The notes under the pieces are model-generated. The model had not been told where the DNA came from, did not search any database, and saw only the letters and a list, made by a program, of their open reading frames with translations. A stretch of 64,000 nucleotides of DNA, taken from NCBI RefSeq assembly GCF_963678635.1, contig NC_087064.1:33828369-33892368 (forward strand), written 5' to 3'. Source of the stretch: Symsagittifera roscoffensis (Eukaryota; Xenacoelomorpha; Acoela; Convolutidae). Within the stretch, counting starts at the first letter, position 1, and every line of letters starts with the position of its first letter. The position numbers were made by a program, and so were the translations under genes. This document shows, piece after piece, positions 37,301 to 47,440 of this stretch.

Positions 37301-37482
37301 ATAGATGATTGTTGAAAACTACTAGGGTAAGTGTTGAAAGCTATATCGCCATTTGGTCCGTATAACAAATAGGGTGTATGAGGACCATTGATAGGCGGTG
37401 AACTGTTCTTGAATTGGATTTTTGGCTGATTATTAAAACCAGATGTTGCAGACGATTTGTTATTTCGTTTTTGTCGCGGCAT
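34381..37482 (-). CDS. DEG/ENaC-family sodium channel with LDLa module, exons 1-4
   Basis: Subunit of a trimeric amiloride-sensitive-type cation channel of the plasma membrane. Minus-strand coding exons: 37482-37075 (ATG, MPRQKRNNK), 35890-35462, 35245-35024 and 34639-34381. Junctions use GAG|GTTAGA to CCAG, CCAA|GTAAGG to TTAAG, AAA|GTTAGT to TCTAG, and GCCG|GTAAG. The first three introns are phase 0, the last phase 1. Exons 1-2 give an Asn/Ser/Pro-rich cytoplasmic tail of about 279 residues. Exon 3 holds the conserved His-Gly gating motif (H285-G286), TM1 (about FIWVALVILCLAGFTW) and the post-TM1 FPSISVCNMN motif. Exon 4 starts the extracellular loop and contains a complete LDLa repeat (CIPREWRCNGKQDC, then DEIDC). 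Continuation is expected at 8714-8469; TM2 is not in the window. The N-terminus is much longer than the roughly 50-110 residues usual in the family. Confidence 0.92.
35891..37074 (-). other. Channel intron 1 with an inverted MITE relic
   Basis: The intron between exons 1 and 2. It contains a degraded hAT-type MITE in reverse orientation at about 36460-36890: reverse complements of the 'ggcgcgcgctcccct' and 'gattttccgagctctccc' blocks are visible, while the terminal repeats are lost. Confidence 0.65.
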
Positions 37483-39445
37483 GATTACGATATCATGTTT
37501 TCAATTTAACAAACAAATAAATACCCATAAACTTTTGGGAAGTTAGTATACCACTCAAATAAGAATAAAATAAATAACCCAAGGATTGTTTCTTCAAACT
37601 ATGAAGCTCATTTATAAAGTCTCCAATGCACCAGGACAAATGGGTAATGAGAATTTTCAAAGTAGGATCGATTTTCATCTGCTAGCCCTGTGCTTATTTG
37701 TTGATCACTTAAATAAATTAACTTGTAGCATGTTTCCAACCAGGTCTACAAATTCAGCAATAATTTTAGACAACATTTTTCTTTTTGGAATTTATGTTTA
37801 CGCTCCTTCATTAATCAAAATTCCCTGAATTTATGTAAATGGCTGGTAAAACTCGAAAAACACGGCTTGTTATTGGCCCAAAAGTCAGCCGAAGTAAACA
37901 TTTTAAGGGCTATCTTACATTTATAACTATGTTAGTCCAACTTTAACTTCATTTATAGCAGGCAAAAAAAGAGAAAATGACCAATTCATTGAGATAAGTT
38001 CGCATGTTGTATCGAGATCTATTTTTCGATTCATTACAAACAACAAAAGCTTTAAGGTGGGATTAAAGGGAGACTTTAATTGAAGTTGTTACCTGCAGTT
38101 TCGCCCGTCGTCGTGGATTAAAATGAAGGGAGTCGCAAATGATAAACAGGGACGGGAAGCAAGTTATACCAGCTTATCGCATAAGTATGCGAGGGGTTCT
38201 GTTGGTACTTTATATCTGCGGAGAATCTGCTCACGAATTTTGACATTTGGAGACAGTCACAGAAAGCTGAAAAATCAATTTGTCTGATCGAAACGAGGGT
38301 GAAAATCAGACAATCTTTCAGCACTTATCAACTCAGCTGTTAAACCTTCCTCTTTTGATTTTCTCTGAGCAAAGAAATCGGTAATTCAAACTTTTTAGTG
38401 AAGGACTTTTAACGTTCTTGAGACATGGCCTCTCAAAAAACGTAGTCTAAGTATTTTGTCTATTAACTTAAAAAAAACCTGTTAGAACTATAGACTAGAC
38501 TTTATTTAAAATTGAAGCTTTCCGAATTGATGGTAGCTAATTTGAGTCACTACGATTATGCCGGAAAAGTAAAATTAATTTTTAAGTTTAATGTTGGTTT
38601 CATTATTTGGATCGATGAACCGATTTTTTTAAAAAAAAAATTGATAAAAAATTGATAAAGATTTTAAAAAATTGATAAAAAATTGATGAAAAGGAACATA
38701 AAAAGCAGACAGCTGAAAAAATGTCGATAAAATCAAGGAAATTGCAAGAAAAACAAATTATTTTAATTAGAAAATATCATGGCAGCAATCTGAAAAAAAA
38801 TTAGACGAAACCCATCGAGTAAAGAATATAAAACAAAATGTAAGAAACAAAATTAACCAAAATTTTTGTATGCTTGTCTGGCGTGAAGTTCGACTTGAAG
38901 AAAACTTGTAAAAAACCCAATTTATAGTGATAAAATAGTTCTGAAACAAAAAGTATCCAACGGTGTTCATGCAAAAAACTAATAGGTAGACGACAGTGGA
39001 AAATTAAGGTGGTAAAATTACAAATTGCTGGTATGAATCAATAAGATTTTCATTTATAGTAAAATTTGCTTAATTCCGAACAAAACTCCATGATTTGGAC
39101 AGTGAGTTTATAAAGACAAGCAGAAAAATGATAATCCGGCGCCCGACCGGAATTGAATACAGGACTTTTGCCGTCCCAAATATGGGCGTTAGCTGATTAA
39201 ATGTGTTGAAACGGTCATTGGATTTGATTTATTATAAAAACTGTACCATCTTTTGGGAATACGTTAGCCAAACTGCTATGGCTGAAAAATCTAGTGTCTG
39301 ACTACAATAACCTTGCTAATTGCGAGAGTAAATTTTGCAACATTTCCGATCATTTTATATAATTTTTGTTTGGAAACGCTTGATCAAAAGATAATAATTT
39401 GTTTAGCCGGGTTATATAAGATAGTCGTACAGATTTGAAAAGAAA
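37483..39445. other. Upstream of the channel gene; no further gene recognised
   Basis: Should contain the channel promoter and possibly 5' untranslated exons. I see no convincing TATA box close to the ATG at 37482 and no other coding signal. 38630-38700 is a low-complexity run of 'aaaaaattgataaa' units. Confidence 0.5.
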
Positions 39446-39869
39446 AGTTTAGTGTCTTTTTGTGAAAATCATGAGATGACGCAACTAGAAAAACGCGTAG
39501 AAATTTAGTAAATTAGGCATTAACGGCTCAATTGTTTTAAGAAAAAAACAAAAAAAAATCGCGAAAAAAAATCTTCGATTTTTTTGTTCAATTTTTTTCG
39601 CTAAAAAGTTCAAAAATGTCTGACACGTTTTTGCCTAAGAAGAGCTAAATAAAAATTTGCTTTAACTAGCTCTTCTCCGGCAAAAAATTATAAAGTTGTA
39701 AGAGTTTTTAGTGTAAAAGTTGAAAGAAAAAAAACTTCGAAGCTTTTATTCATGTTTTTTATTTATTAATTTTTTGAAAACAATGGAGCCGTTTATGCCT
39801 AATTTACGAAATTTCTACGCGTTTGTGTAGTTGCATCATCGCACGACCTTCAACAAAAGACACTAACTT
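39446..39869. mobile_element. Foldback or MITE-like element with arms of about 90 bp
   Basis: 39446-39538 (AGTTTAGTGTCTTTTTGTGA start, then 'gcaacta', 'aaacgcgtagaaattt', 'aaattaggcat') is the reverse complement of about 39777-39869 at roughly 85% by eye. The middle is A/T-rich with a second, smaller symmetry ('aaatcttcgattttttt' against 'aaaacttcgaagctttt'). No coding capacity. The flanks are similar ('tgaaaagaaaa' and 'ttgaaaaaag'), but a clean target duplication is not certain. Confidence 0.75.
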
Positions 39870-39983
39870 GAAAAAAGAAGAACGGATTTTTTTTCCGAAA
39901 ATGTGTTCGGTCGGAACATTCTGTGCTACCTGCCCAGCTACCGGCTTTTATTGTTGATTCTGTTATTACTCGACCCTGTCCGA

Positions 39984-40170
39984 TGATTTGATTATTTGTG
40001 GTACCTGCATGGAAAACAAAAAACAGCCAAAAAGTATTTAAAAAATAAAACACCAAATACATACTTCCTTCCATTTTCAATAGCCGGAACAAAAACGCAA
40101 AAATTGAGTTGCTTTTTTCTTTAAGATATCTCCAGTTGCCTTGTTCCTTTAAAATTTTACCATATATAAC
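39984..40170 (-). CDS. Possible first exon of a small secreted protein
   Basis: On the minus strand a TTATATATGG box (about 40161-40170) precedes an ATG at 40077. The frame reads MEGSMYLVFYFLNTFWLFF and then VFHAG, a strongly hydrophobic signal-peptide-like segment, followed by TTNNQIIGQGRVITEST. Potential donors are GCAG|GTACCA (about 40005) and, further on, GGCAG|GTAGCA. I do not recognise a family and cannot find the partner exons; the inverted-repeat element at 39446-39869 lies directly downstream. Chance is a real alternative. Confidence 0.25.
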
Positions 40171-41008
40171 ACAGAGTCAAAGTTGTTTTTTGTAAACACG
40201 AACGACAAAACGCCGATAGGAGAAATGTAATTAGCAAAAAGTAATGAAAAAGGCAAGAAAACGACACAGTTTTGAAAAACAAATGCTCTCTACGGAAATC
40301 AAAACACTGATTTCGAACATCCAACTTGACATCTCTACGCAATTTTGTTTCTGACGCTTAAGAAACAAATCAAAGTTTTCCTAAACAGCGAAGAGCACAT
40401 TTTGCTTCATCTGCAGCAAAATTGATAACAAAATTAGCAATTTCGGAGTTTTGTATTGGAAAAAGTGAAGCCGTGATATAGCTATAACACAATTCTTGCA
40501 AGCTTGCTGAAGCAAGTAAAAAGGGGAATAAAAATTAAATAATTAATGTCCCTTTTTTACTCATAAATTTTTTTTTCATTTTCACCCATTCCAATTGCAA
40601 AAAAAACACATATGATAATTTCGACCTAAAGTCTACCTAATGTTCAACACACAGAAGCAAAGCAGAGCTTCGCACTACTAAGGACACAACACAAACATAA
40701 AAAAAAAACCTAAGTCGAATAAACTGTAAACTTTGAAAAAAAAAATTAGGTAAACAAATCTTCGATTAAAAAATTAATCCAAGGCCCGGCTAAAGCTGGA
40801 GGTACGTGTTTGATAATGAATGAAGTTGCTATACTGATGCAGCACAAAAAATGTGATTTCAAAAATTGGATTTTGCTCAAAATTTAGTTGTTTCGATAGT
40901 AAAAAAAGCGACAAGGCTGAAAATTTTGAGATAAACAATTTTCTTAAGACAACATTTTTCCTATAAAAATTACGTAGTCGCCGCTTTTGCAGGAACACTT
41001 ATCGCAAT
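40171..41008. other. No gene recognised
   Basis: AT-rich sequence up to the mariner insertion. The TA immediately before the element (41009-41010) is half of the target duplication. Confidence 0.55.
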
Positions 41009-41010
41009 TA

Positions 41011-42466
41011 CAGGGTGTTTCAAATAAACTGTAATGTTATAAAAGCTTCTCATTTCATAACTGTTGATCAGTTCGACTTCAAATTCGGTGATATTATGTA
41101 GAACAGGCGGAGATTTGATAAAACTCAAAAACTGCGTTGATGAATTGAACTCGATAGTGAATACCCGCGATTTTCCAACTATCTCACGCTTCCACGCAAC
41201 AAAAAATTTTTTAAACTATTTGTTCATACGTAAATGAAAACAACGAAATGGTTTTCTTAGTAAACGAAGAAAAACGGATCATTTGTTTGTTTGCAATTTA
41301 TGAATCCCCAACTGAAGTTCGGAGAAGATATATCAATGAATATTACATTGCCCCACGCGTTGCATCAACACTTCAACTTACGCAGTTTATCAGAGTGTGG
41401 AAACGGTTCCAAGAAAGAGGCGGGTTATCGAAATTTCAAGGGCAGCATCGAAAAGGAACGGGGTTACCAGGAACCGATGAAGCGAATACCAGTATTATAA
41501 GACACTTTGATTTTCATCCTAAAGATTCAATAACTAAAGCAGCAGCTGGTTGGGGGTTGAGCCGCACCACAACTTGGAGAGTCGCGAGAGCTGCCAAAAT
41601 GAAGCCCTACAAAGTGCTCAAAACACACCAAATTGAAGAGACGAACTTCGGCTTGAGACTTACTTTTGGTGTCTGGTGCTTGAGCAAGATTGAAACAGCG
41701 GCAGATTTCACATCACGGGTGATTTTCTCAGACGAAAAGTGGTGGGTGCTCGACAGCCCTCCAAATTCTCAAAACGATAGGAGATGGAGTTTAGTTAACC
41801 CCAGAGAATACGCGGAGTGCAAGTACCAGGGCAAAAAGAAAGTGATGTGCTGGATGGGTTTCCTTCAAGGAGCTGTTCTTGGCCCGTTTTGGTTCGTAGA
41901 CGAACAGCAACGACCAATAACACTGAACCAGTTTTCGTATCTGAACATGCTGGAACACGACCTCTGGCCAGTCCTTCGAGAACGACGAAACTTGAGGCGC
42001 ATATGGTTTATGCAAGACGGAGCCACATGTCACTGCACGGGACGCGTACTCAGTTGGCTTGGGACAAAGTTCAACGACAGAATTATAAGTAGACGAACCC
42101 CTATACCCTGGCCACCTCAGAGTCCGGACCTGAATCCCCTAGATTTTTGGCTGTGGGGTCATCTGGGGAAAATTGTTCATGGTGCGAATCCACGAAGTAT
42201 TGACGAACTCATGCAAACTGTAGAAGATGCCCGAAATACAATAACGCCCGATAATATCGAAGAGTCATTGAGAAATTTGACGAAAAGATTACAAAGCTGT
42301 GTTGCTGAAAACGGCGGACACTTTCAGCATCTTTTATAAAACAATTTTATCAGATATTCAAATCTCCGCCACTTATCTATCTTGTGCAGAAAAAATTGTG
42401 TATTTATCTCTTCTCAAAAAAAAGTTATAGCGTTTTATAAAATTACAGTTTATTTGAAACACCCTG
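41011..42466 (+). mobile_element. Complete Tc1/mariner-superfamily transposon with matching TIRs and TA duplication
   Basis: The left end CAGGGTGTTTCAAATAAACT is repeated exactly, in reverse complement, at the right end (closing at 42466). The inverted repeats match for 25 bases and continue with one or two differences to about 35. TA flanks both sides (41009-41010 and 42467-42468), the standard target duplication of the superfamily. The element is 1456 bp and holds one uninterrupted transposase frame. Near-identical ends plus an intact frame imply a recent insertion. Confidence 0.97.
41248..42339 (+). CDS. Mariner-type DDD transposase, intact (363 aa)
   Basis: Transposase that binds the TIRs and performs cut-and-paste into TA sites in the nucleus. 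It starts at the ATG at 41248 (MVFLVNEEKR), 237 bases inside the left end, and stops 127 bases before the right end. Residues 1-125 form the DNA-binding part with helix-turn-helix character (DSITKAAAGWGLSRTTTWRV). The DDE/D catalytic core carries D162 in VIFSDEKWW, D257 in MQDGATCH and D299 in SPDLNPLDFWLWG. There are 41 residues between the second and third aspartates (D257 to D299), so this is a DD41D-type enzyme, unlike DD34D mariner or DD34E Tc1. All three acidic residues are present with no stop or frameshift, so it could be active. Confidence 0.95.
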   Translation: MVFLVNEEKRIICLFAIYESPTEVRRRYINEYYIAPRVASTLQLTQFIRVWKRFQERGGLSKFQGQHRKGTGLPGTDEANTSIIRHFDFHPKDSITKAAAGWGLSRTTTWRVARAAKMKPYKVLKTHQIEETNFGLRLTFGVWCLSKIETAADFTSRVIFSDEKWWVLDSPPNSQNDRRWSLVNPREYAECKYQGKKKVMCWMGFLQGAVLGPFWFVDEQQRPITLNQFSYLNMLEHDLWPVLRERRNLRRIWFMQDGATCHCTGRVLSWLGTKFNDRIISRRTPIPWPPQSPDLNPLDFWLWGHLGKIVHGANPRSIDELMQTVEDARNTITPDNIEESLRNLTKRLQSCVAENGGHFQHLL

Positions 42467-42468
42467 TA

Positions 42469-43250
42469 GTTCCTTCAATTAAACTTTTCATCTCGGATTT
42501 TCTTATGTAAATTTTAAAAAATTCAAAAAGTTTCTACAAAACGATCAAAAATTCTAGAAAATGGTCAAAAGGTTTTCCAAAACCCATAGGTTTTTTTTCT
42601 GCAAAAAACCAAGTTGTGGCCGCTCAAGCAGAAAAGATGATTCTCAAAATCTCAGATTTGGGAAGGTAGTTCTCGAGAAAAGTCAAAAATTTTGAGACAC
42701 AGTCAAAATATCAAAAAAAAATTCGAAGGCGATAAGACTTTGTGTAAAAAATTTTGTGATTGGCCGCTAATGCAGGGAGATTCCCTCTACGCATTATCTC
42801 AATTGAACCCACATTATCGGTTTTGAGTGGCTGGTTTTTGAGAAAAGTCAAAACGATTCTCATAACGGTCAAAAATCAAAAATTGACTATTCCGAGGGCC
42901 ATAATTTTCTGCGTAAAAACTTTTGGTCAAAGCTGCTTCAAATTCCACACGAGTAAACATTTTAAAAAAGTTTTGGTATGTTGATTTCCTAACCACAGAG
43001 TTGCATTACCGAATTGCCGAAAAAAATGTAAAGAAAAATTGTTAGGTGCATTAGCAGTGAAACTGAATTTGAGAATAAGAAAAATTTTGTAACAAAATTT
43101 GGATTTTTTTTAATGGAGCGATTAAACTATCCTGCTTTTTATTCGGAACTTCGCCAATTAAAAATCCAATAGACTCAAAATATTTTCTATGAGTTAATTT
43201 GATTTCATGAAATTAGAAAGCAATAATAACGCGACCACTTTGATAATGCA
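42469..43250. other. No gene; weak degenerate repeats
   Basis: 42480-43000 contains recurring phrases ('tttttgagaaaagtcaaaa', 'cgaaggc' or 'cgagggc' followed by 'ataa') with a loose period near 160-190 bp. It may be an old tandem, and similar phrases return at 57760-58260. I cannot define units. Confidence 0.4.
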
Positions 43251-43254
43251 AAGT

Positions 43255-44080
43255 TTTTCCGTCTATTATCCGGAAACAATTTTTTTTCGACCATCCGAGA
43301 ACAATTTTTTTTCGGCTATCCAAAAAAAGTTATTTTTTGATTATCAGTGAACAAAAAAAATCGGCTAACCAGTAAATAAACAAATACGAGCAAAACAAAT
43401 TCAGTGCCTTGAGATGGACACAGAGAACAGGCTCCAAAAATTGTTCAAAATTTCAATTTTTTTTGCAACTGTTTTCAAGTATTTTTCCTCAGTAGCAACG
43501 TTGTGTCCAAAACAAGATCTTTACAGCGTTTCTGGATAGATCAAGTTTCGCCAATACAAAGAAGGTTCGATCGAATTTTTAGGTTTTCAAAGCAATCCAT
43601 TCCCCAATCATAAAACTTTTGAATTTTGAGGCTCTATAAATTATTTGCGATGAGGGAGCTATAATGGGAAAAAAACTTTTTCATTATATATGACAAAACA
43701 ATTTAACATTTTCAGCGATTATTTTTGGTGTGGATCAATCGGATTTTTTGATTTTCGAGGAGTTTCGAGGTAGCTCAAGTTTAGCCGATTCAAAAGGAGC
43801 TCGAGTGAATTTTCAGTTTTTTAGAGCAATTTTCCCCCAACATATAAATTTTCTAACTGAGGGTCTATAAACTACTTGAGATGGGGGCTATAATGAATTT
43901 TGAAAAAAATTTCACTATTTATGGTAAAACAATTTAAGATTTTCAGCAATTAATTTTTGGTGCGGATCGAATCGATTTTTTTTTGCTACCGGGAACACAA
44001 AAAACTTCGACTACCCGGGAACAAAACAAATTCGGCTATCCGGGAACGAATTTGTTTTTCTGCTATCCGGGCTCTCGGTT
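43255..44080 (+). repeat. Nested tandem repeats
   Basis: Two layers. Short units around 'ttcggctatccgggaacaaa' occur at 43262-43375 (diverged) and 43985-44075 (well kept). Between them 43567-43750 and 43799-43982 are two copies of a segment of about 185-230 bp ('gggctataatg', 'aaaacaatttaa.attttcagc', 'atttttggtg.ggatc'). The short units therefore flank and probably belong to the longer repeat. Confidence 0.75.
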
Positions 44081-46734
44081 CCGTGACATGCCACCGTATT
44101 ATGATCTGTCACCAAGCAAACACAGTTACACAGTTACAAAATGGGTAAGTCTAACAGATTTTTCAAACTGAAAACTTTCAAAGGCCGCGCATACAATTGT
44201 TTTTAAAAAACAGTAACCAATATTGAAGGCTTAGATGGAGAATTTTAACACACTAAAATTTTGTGAATTGTCAGAAATAAAACCATATTTGTCTAGATTC
44301 ATGAGAACCAGCTGCGCAAATGCATTTTATTGTAACTTTAGCAGTGGATATTGAAAAAAAAATCAAAGTTTGCTAATATATGAGATATAAAATTTTAATG
44401 ATCTTTTGCGTCGATTTTCAAGAAAATGTAAATGAACGGGAAAATGAAACCAAAATTGAACAAACCGGCGCAAAAACCCGAAAAGTGTTGCAAAAAGTTG
44501 CTGTGATTAAAGTATTACCTAATCGAATTGCAAAACGTTTTAAAAATTTGTACAGGTCTTTCAATAAACACTACAAAAATCAACTTTTTCTGATCACTTT
44601 CTGTTTTGATCAAAATTTAATGACTTTTAAGATTTGAAGTTTCCAAGCTTTCAGTGAGCCAGCGGTATTTCATTATCTTACCGGTTTTCCGCATACCAGT
44701 TTGTGAAAATAAAGGAAACTAAAAGTGGCCAGAGACTGGCTTTTTCACCGTTTGGATTTGTAATATAAATAGGTGGCACAAAGATCCGAGGCAGCAAGCA
44801 GGGAATAACACACAAACATTACTTACGTTTCAGAATTCAAAATATTTCTTTATAAGTCGTCAAGTATTATAGAAGAGTTCCGGCGGCTGTAAAATAAGCA
44901 AAGAAACTCCCTTCTGCCATAAATTAAATAAAAAATTTATCACCAGAATTTTGAAATCACGAGAAATTGGACTATTTGAAATCTTCAGCTAGCCTTCGCA
45001 TATGGTGCGTTAATACGTTGCATATCAGAAAAACCTGAATAGTTTAGGTCTTTTGAATAATTAATTCAGTAGGATGGCACGCTTCATCTGTTTTATATTA
45101 TATTTTAGAAATTTAGAGAATATAGGCCGACAACCGCCAACGGAAACCTTTTTCAAGCGGTATTTTGCCGTCAAAAATTAGGTAAACTCCATTGAGAAAC
45201 AAAATTGTTGTCATGAAAAACTTTTTAAACCTCAAATTCTATAATTTAACGCCCCCTACGGATACAAACATCATAATTAAAATCTGTTTTTCTGCAAAGC
45301 GAGGCAAAATTAGGTCAATAAGCCAATAAATTTACAGCCGAAATTTTTGAGGCCAAATAAGAAAAAAAACAGAGAAATTACAAAAAAAATCAGATGTGGT
45401 AAGCTACAAACTGCTGAAATAGACAAAACACCTTCAATTACATTAAAACTTGTTTGCAACACAATCAAAATAATTGAAGCGCAAAAAAAGAATCCGTGAC
45501 GTGACAGCTAAGCCGACAAAATGTCAGCGTACAGCCATAAGCAGACATTTTTCTGAAAACAAAAAACGCTATTCAAAGAGTTTGAAAGAAAACGGACCCG
45601 GCAAGGTTTTGACCTAGAAATTTTAACCTCCCAGTCGTAATTGTTAACTCTAAACAAAGTGCGCTGAAGAAGCTACAAAATTCCAAGGAAATATAAACCA
45701 AGTTTTCTGTTTTACGAGTTATCCCCCAAAAAGTCTGTATTCCGATTTGATGACGCTTGCTAATCGCAAGCGTAAAAGCAATTAACTTTTCAGCCCAAAA
45801 CACTTAGACTTCAATTATCTGCATCAATACAGTATAACAATACCAGTTAGAGAAAGATAGAGAAAGTTAGGTTTCATGCTGTAAAATAAAACATTCTCAG
45901 AGGTGAATCAATACCAAAAACTTGAAAACAAATAAATAAATGGAAAATTAATAAGAAAAAATACCATCCTTCTAAAGTTAAAATTTTTTGAACTCATTTA
46001 TTTACAGGAAAAAGTCCTTAAAATTTTTAAATAGAAGTTAAAAAATTAAAAAGCGTTATCAAAATCTACAAAATTTAAACAGATAACTGTTGACTTGAAC
46101 GAAAAAAATTATTTCAAGAAAACTTTAATTTCATTTTAGAAATTTAAATTCAAATTCGCCTCCTCAAAACTCACACATGGAAAACTCAAAAAATGAGGTC
46201 ACGAGTCCGCTATAGAATAAACCGAATGCAGGAATAGAAAAATTTAGCGAGCAGATGGTTGGATGAAGTAAAAGAACAAATAAACCGAAAAAATTAGTGG
46301 AAAGGATTATTTTACGAAAAAAGAATCACGCTTGAAAGTTTTGAATTTTAGGTATTGCTTGTGAGTGGCACTTTTTTGAACATTATCTCATAAAGAAAAA
46401 ACTGGATCATAGGATAAATATTTTTATTCCGCTGTCAATTGAGAAAATTAAAGTCCATTTTTGAGACTAGAAGTCATTGACATTTTTTGTGACCTTTACC
46501 ATTTGGCTGTTACATAGCGGGCATAGAAAAGCAAAAGAACTGATCTTAAACCGAAATCAAAGTCAACTTGTCAAAAAATCTTATTTGAGCGAGAGCAAAT
46601 TTCCAGACTTTTACAGGAAAAAAAAATTAGAAAAAAAATTATCACAACCTGAACAAAAAATAATTACTTCTTTCTTTAGTTTTGCGAATTTGGCATTTTA
46701 GAGCAATCGTAAAAAAGCAAAAACTTCGAATAGA
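44081..46734. other. No gene recognised
   Basis: AT-rich. One perfect stem-loop lies at 45753-45773 (ACGCTTGC, loop TAATC, GCAAGCGT). A TATAAATA motif at about 44764 is not followed by a coding frame. No exon with domain content. Confidence 0.5.
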
Positions 46735-47095
46735 ACGATTATTTAACACACGGGCGAAGTTGTAATTCGCATACACAAGCAAAAATATGACTGATGACGC
46801 TACTGGGAAATACTAAATGAGTAAAACTTTGAGTCTGCCCAGGTTCGAACCCTGTTATTTTGTTGCGGGTCTCCTTACTTACCTCTACGCTACAGATCCA
46901 TGATACCCTTGAAGCTAAAGTGCTAATTGTAATACAATAGTCTGTGTTAATATCCTGAGCATTAGCAGTACTTAATAGCTGGTTATTGATCTTATGCACA
47001 TTTTTTAAAAATGAACACTAATATTTGCGACATAGGTTGGAAAAAAAAGAGAGTTCATACTATCACACAAGCTTTGCTTGTATAAAAAGCAGGCA
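46735..47095 (-). repeat. Repeat with tRNA-like boxes (copy c)
   Basis: On the minus strand TAGCGTAGAGG (A-box-like) at about 46885-46895 and GGGTTCGAACC (B box) at about 46842-46852 lie about 35 bases apart, close to a real tRNA spacing. The T-arm can pair (CAGG/CCTG), but the acceptor stem cannot, so this is a tRNA relic in a repeat. The outer 'gcgacataggttggaaaaaa' block matches the other copies. Confidence 0.65.
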
Positions 47096-47440
47096 TGCTC
47101 CAATTGTGTCTGAGATAATCGAGCTGACTAAGATGAAAAAATGATTGAGATTTTGTTAGTCAAGTTGTTTTGCCTGGTAAAAAACCAATATTCCGTTTTC
47201 ACGGCGCTTGCCTCTCGGAAGCGTAAAAATCACCAGTGTAAAATGTTTGCTTAAAAACAACATTTACAGAATCGCTCTATATTGAGGAAAAAGTTCTTTT
47301 ATACTGGCAAAAAAATGATTGAAAAATACTAAATTATTCAAATAACCTTATATAAGAAACTCAAAAGCGGTAATCAAAAACAGCATCAGTTAGGTATCAC
47401 CTTTCGACTATTTCAAAGCAATCAGTTCAGTCAAAGTTTG

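Noticed and set aside
44764-44800. TATAAATA motif followed by GC-richer sequence, possible promoter
   Set aside because: No coding frame or signal peptide follows within several hundred bases; such motifs are frequent in AT-rich DNA.
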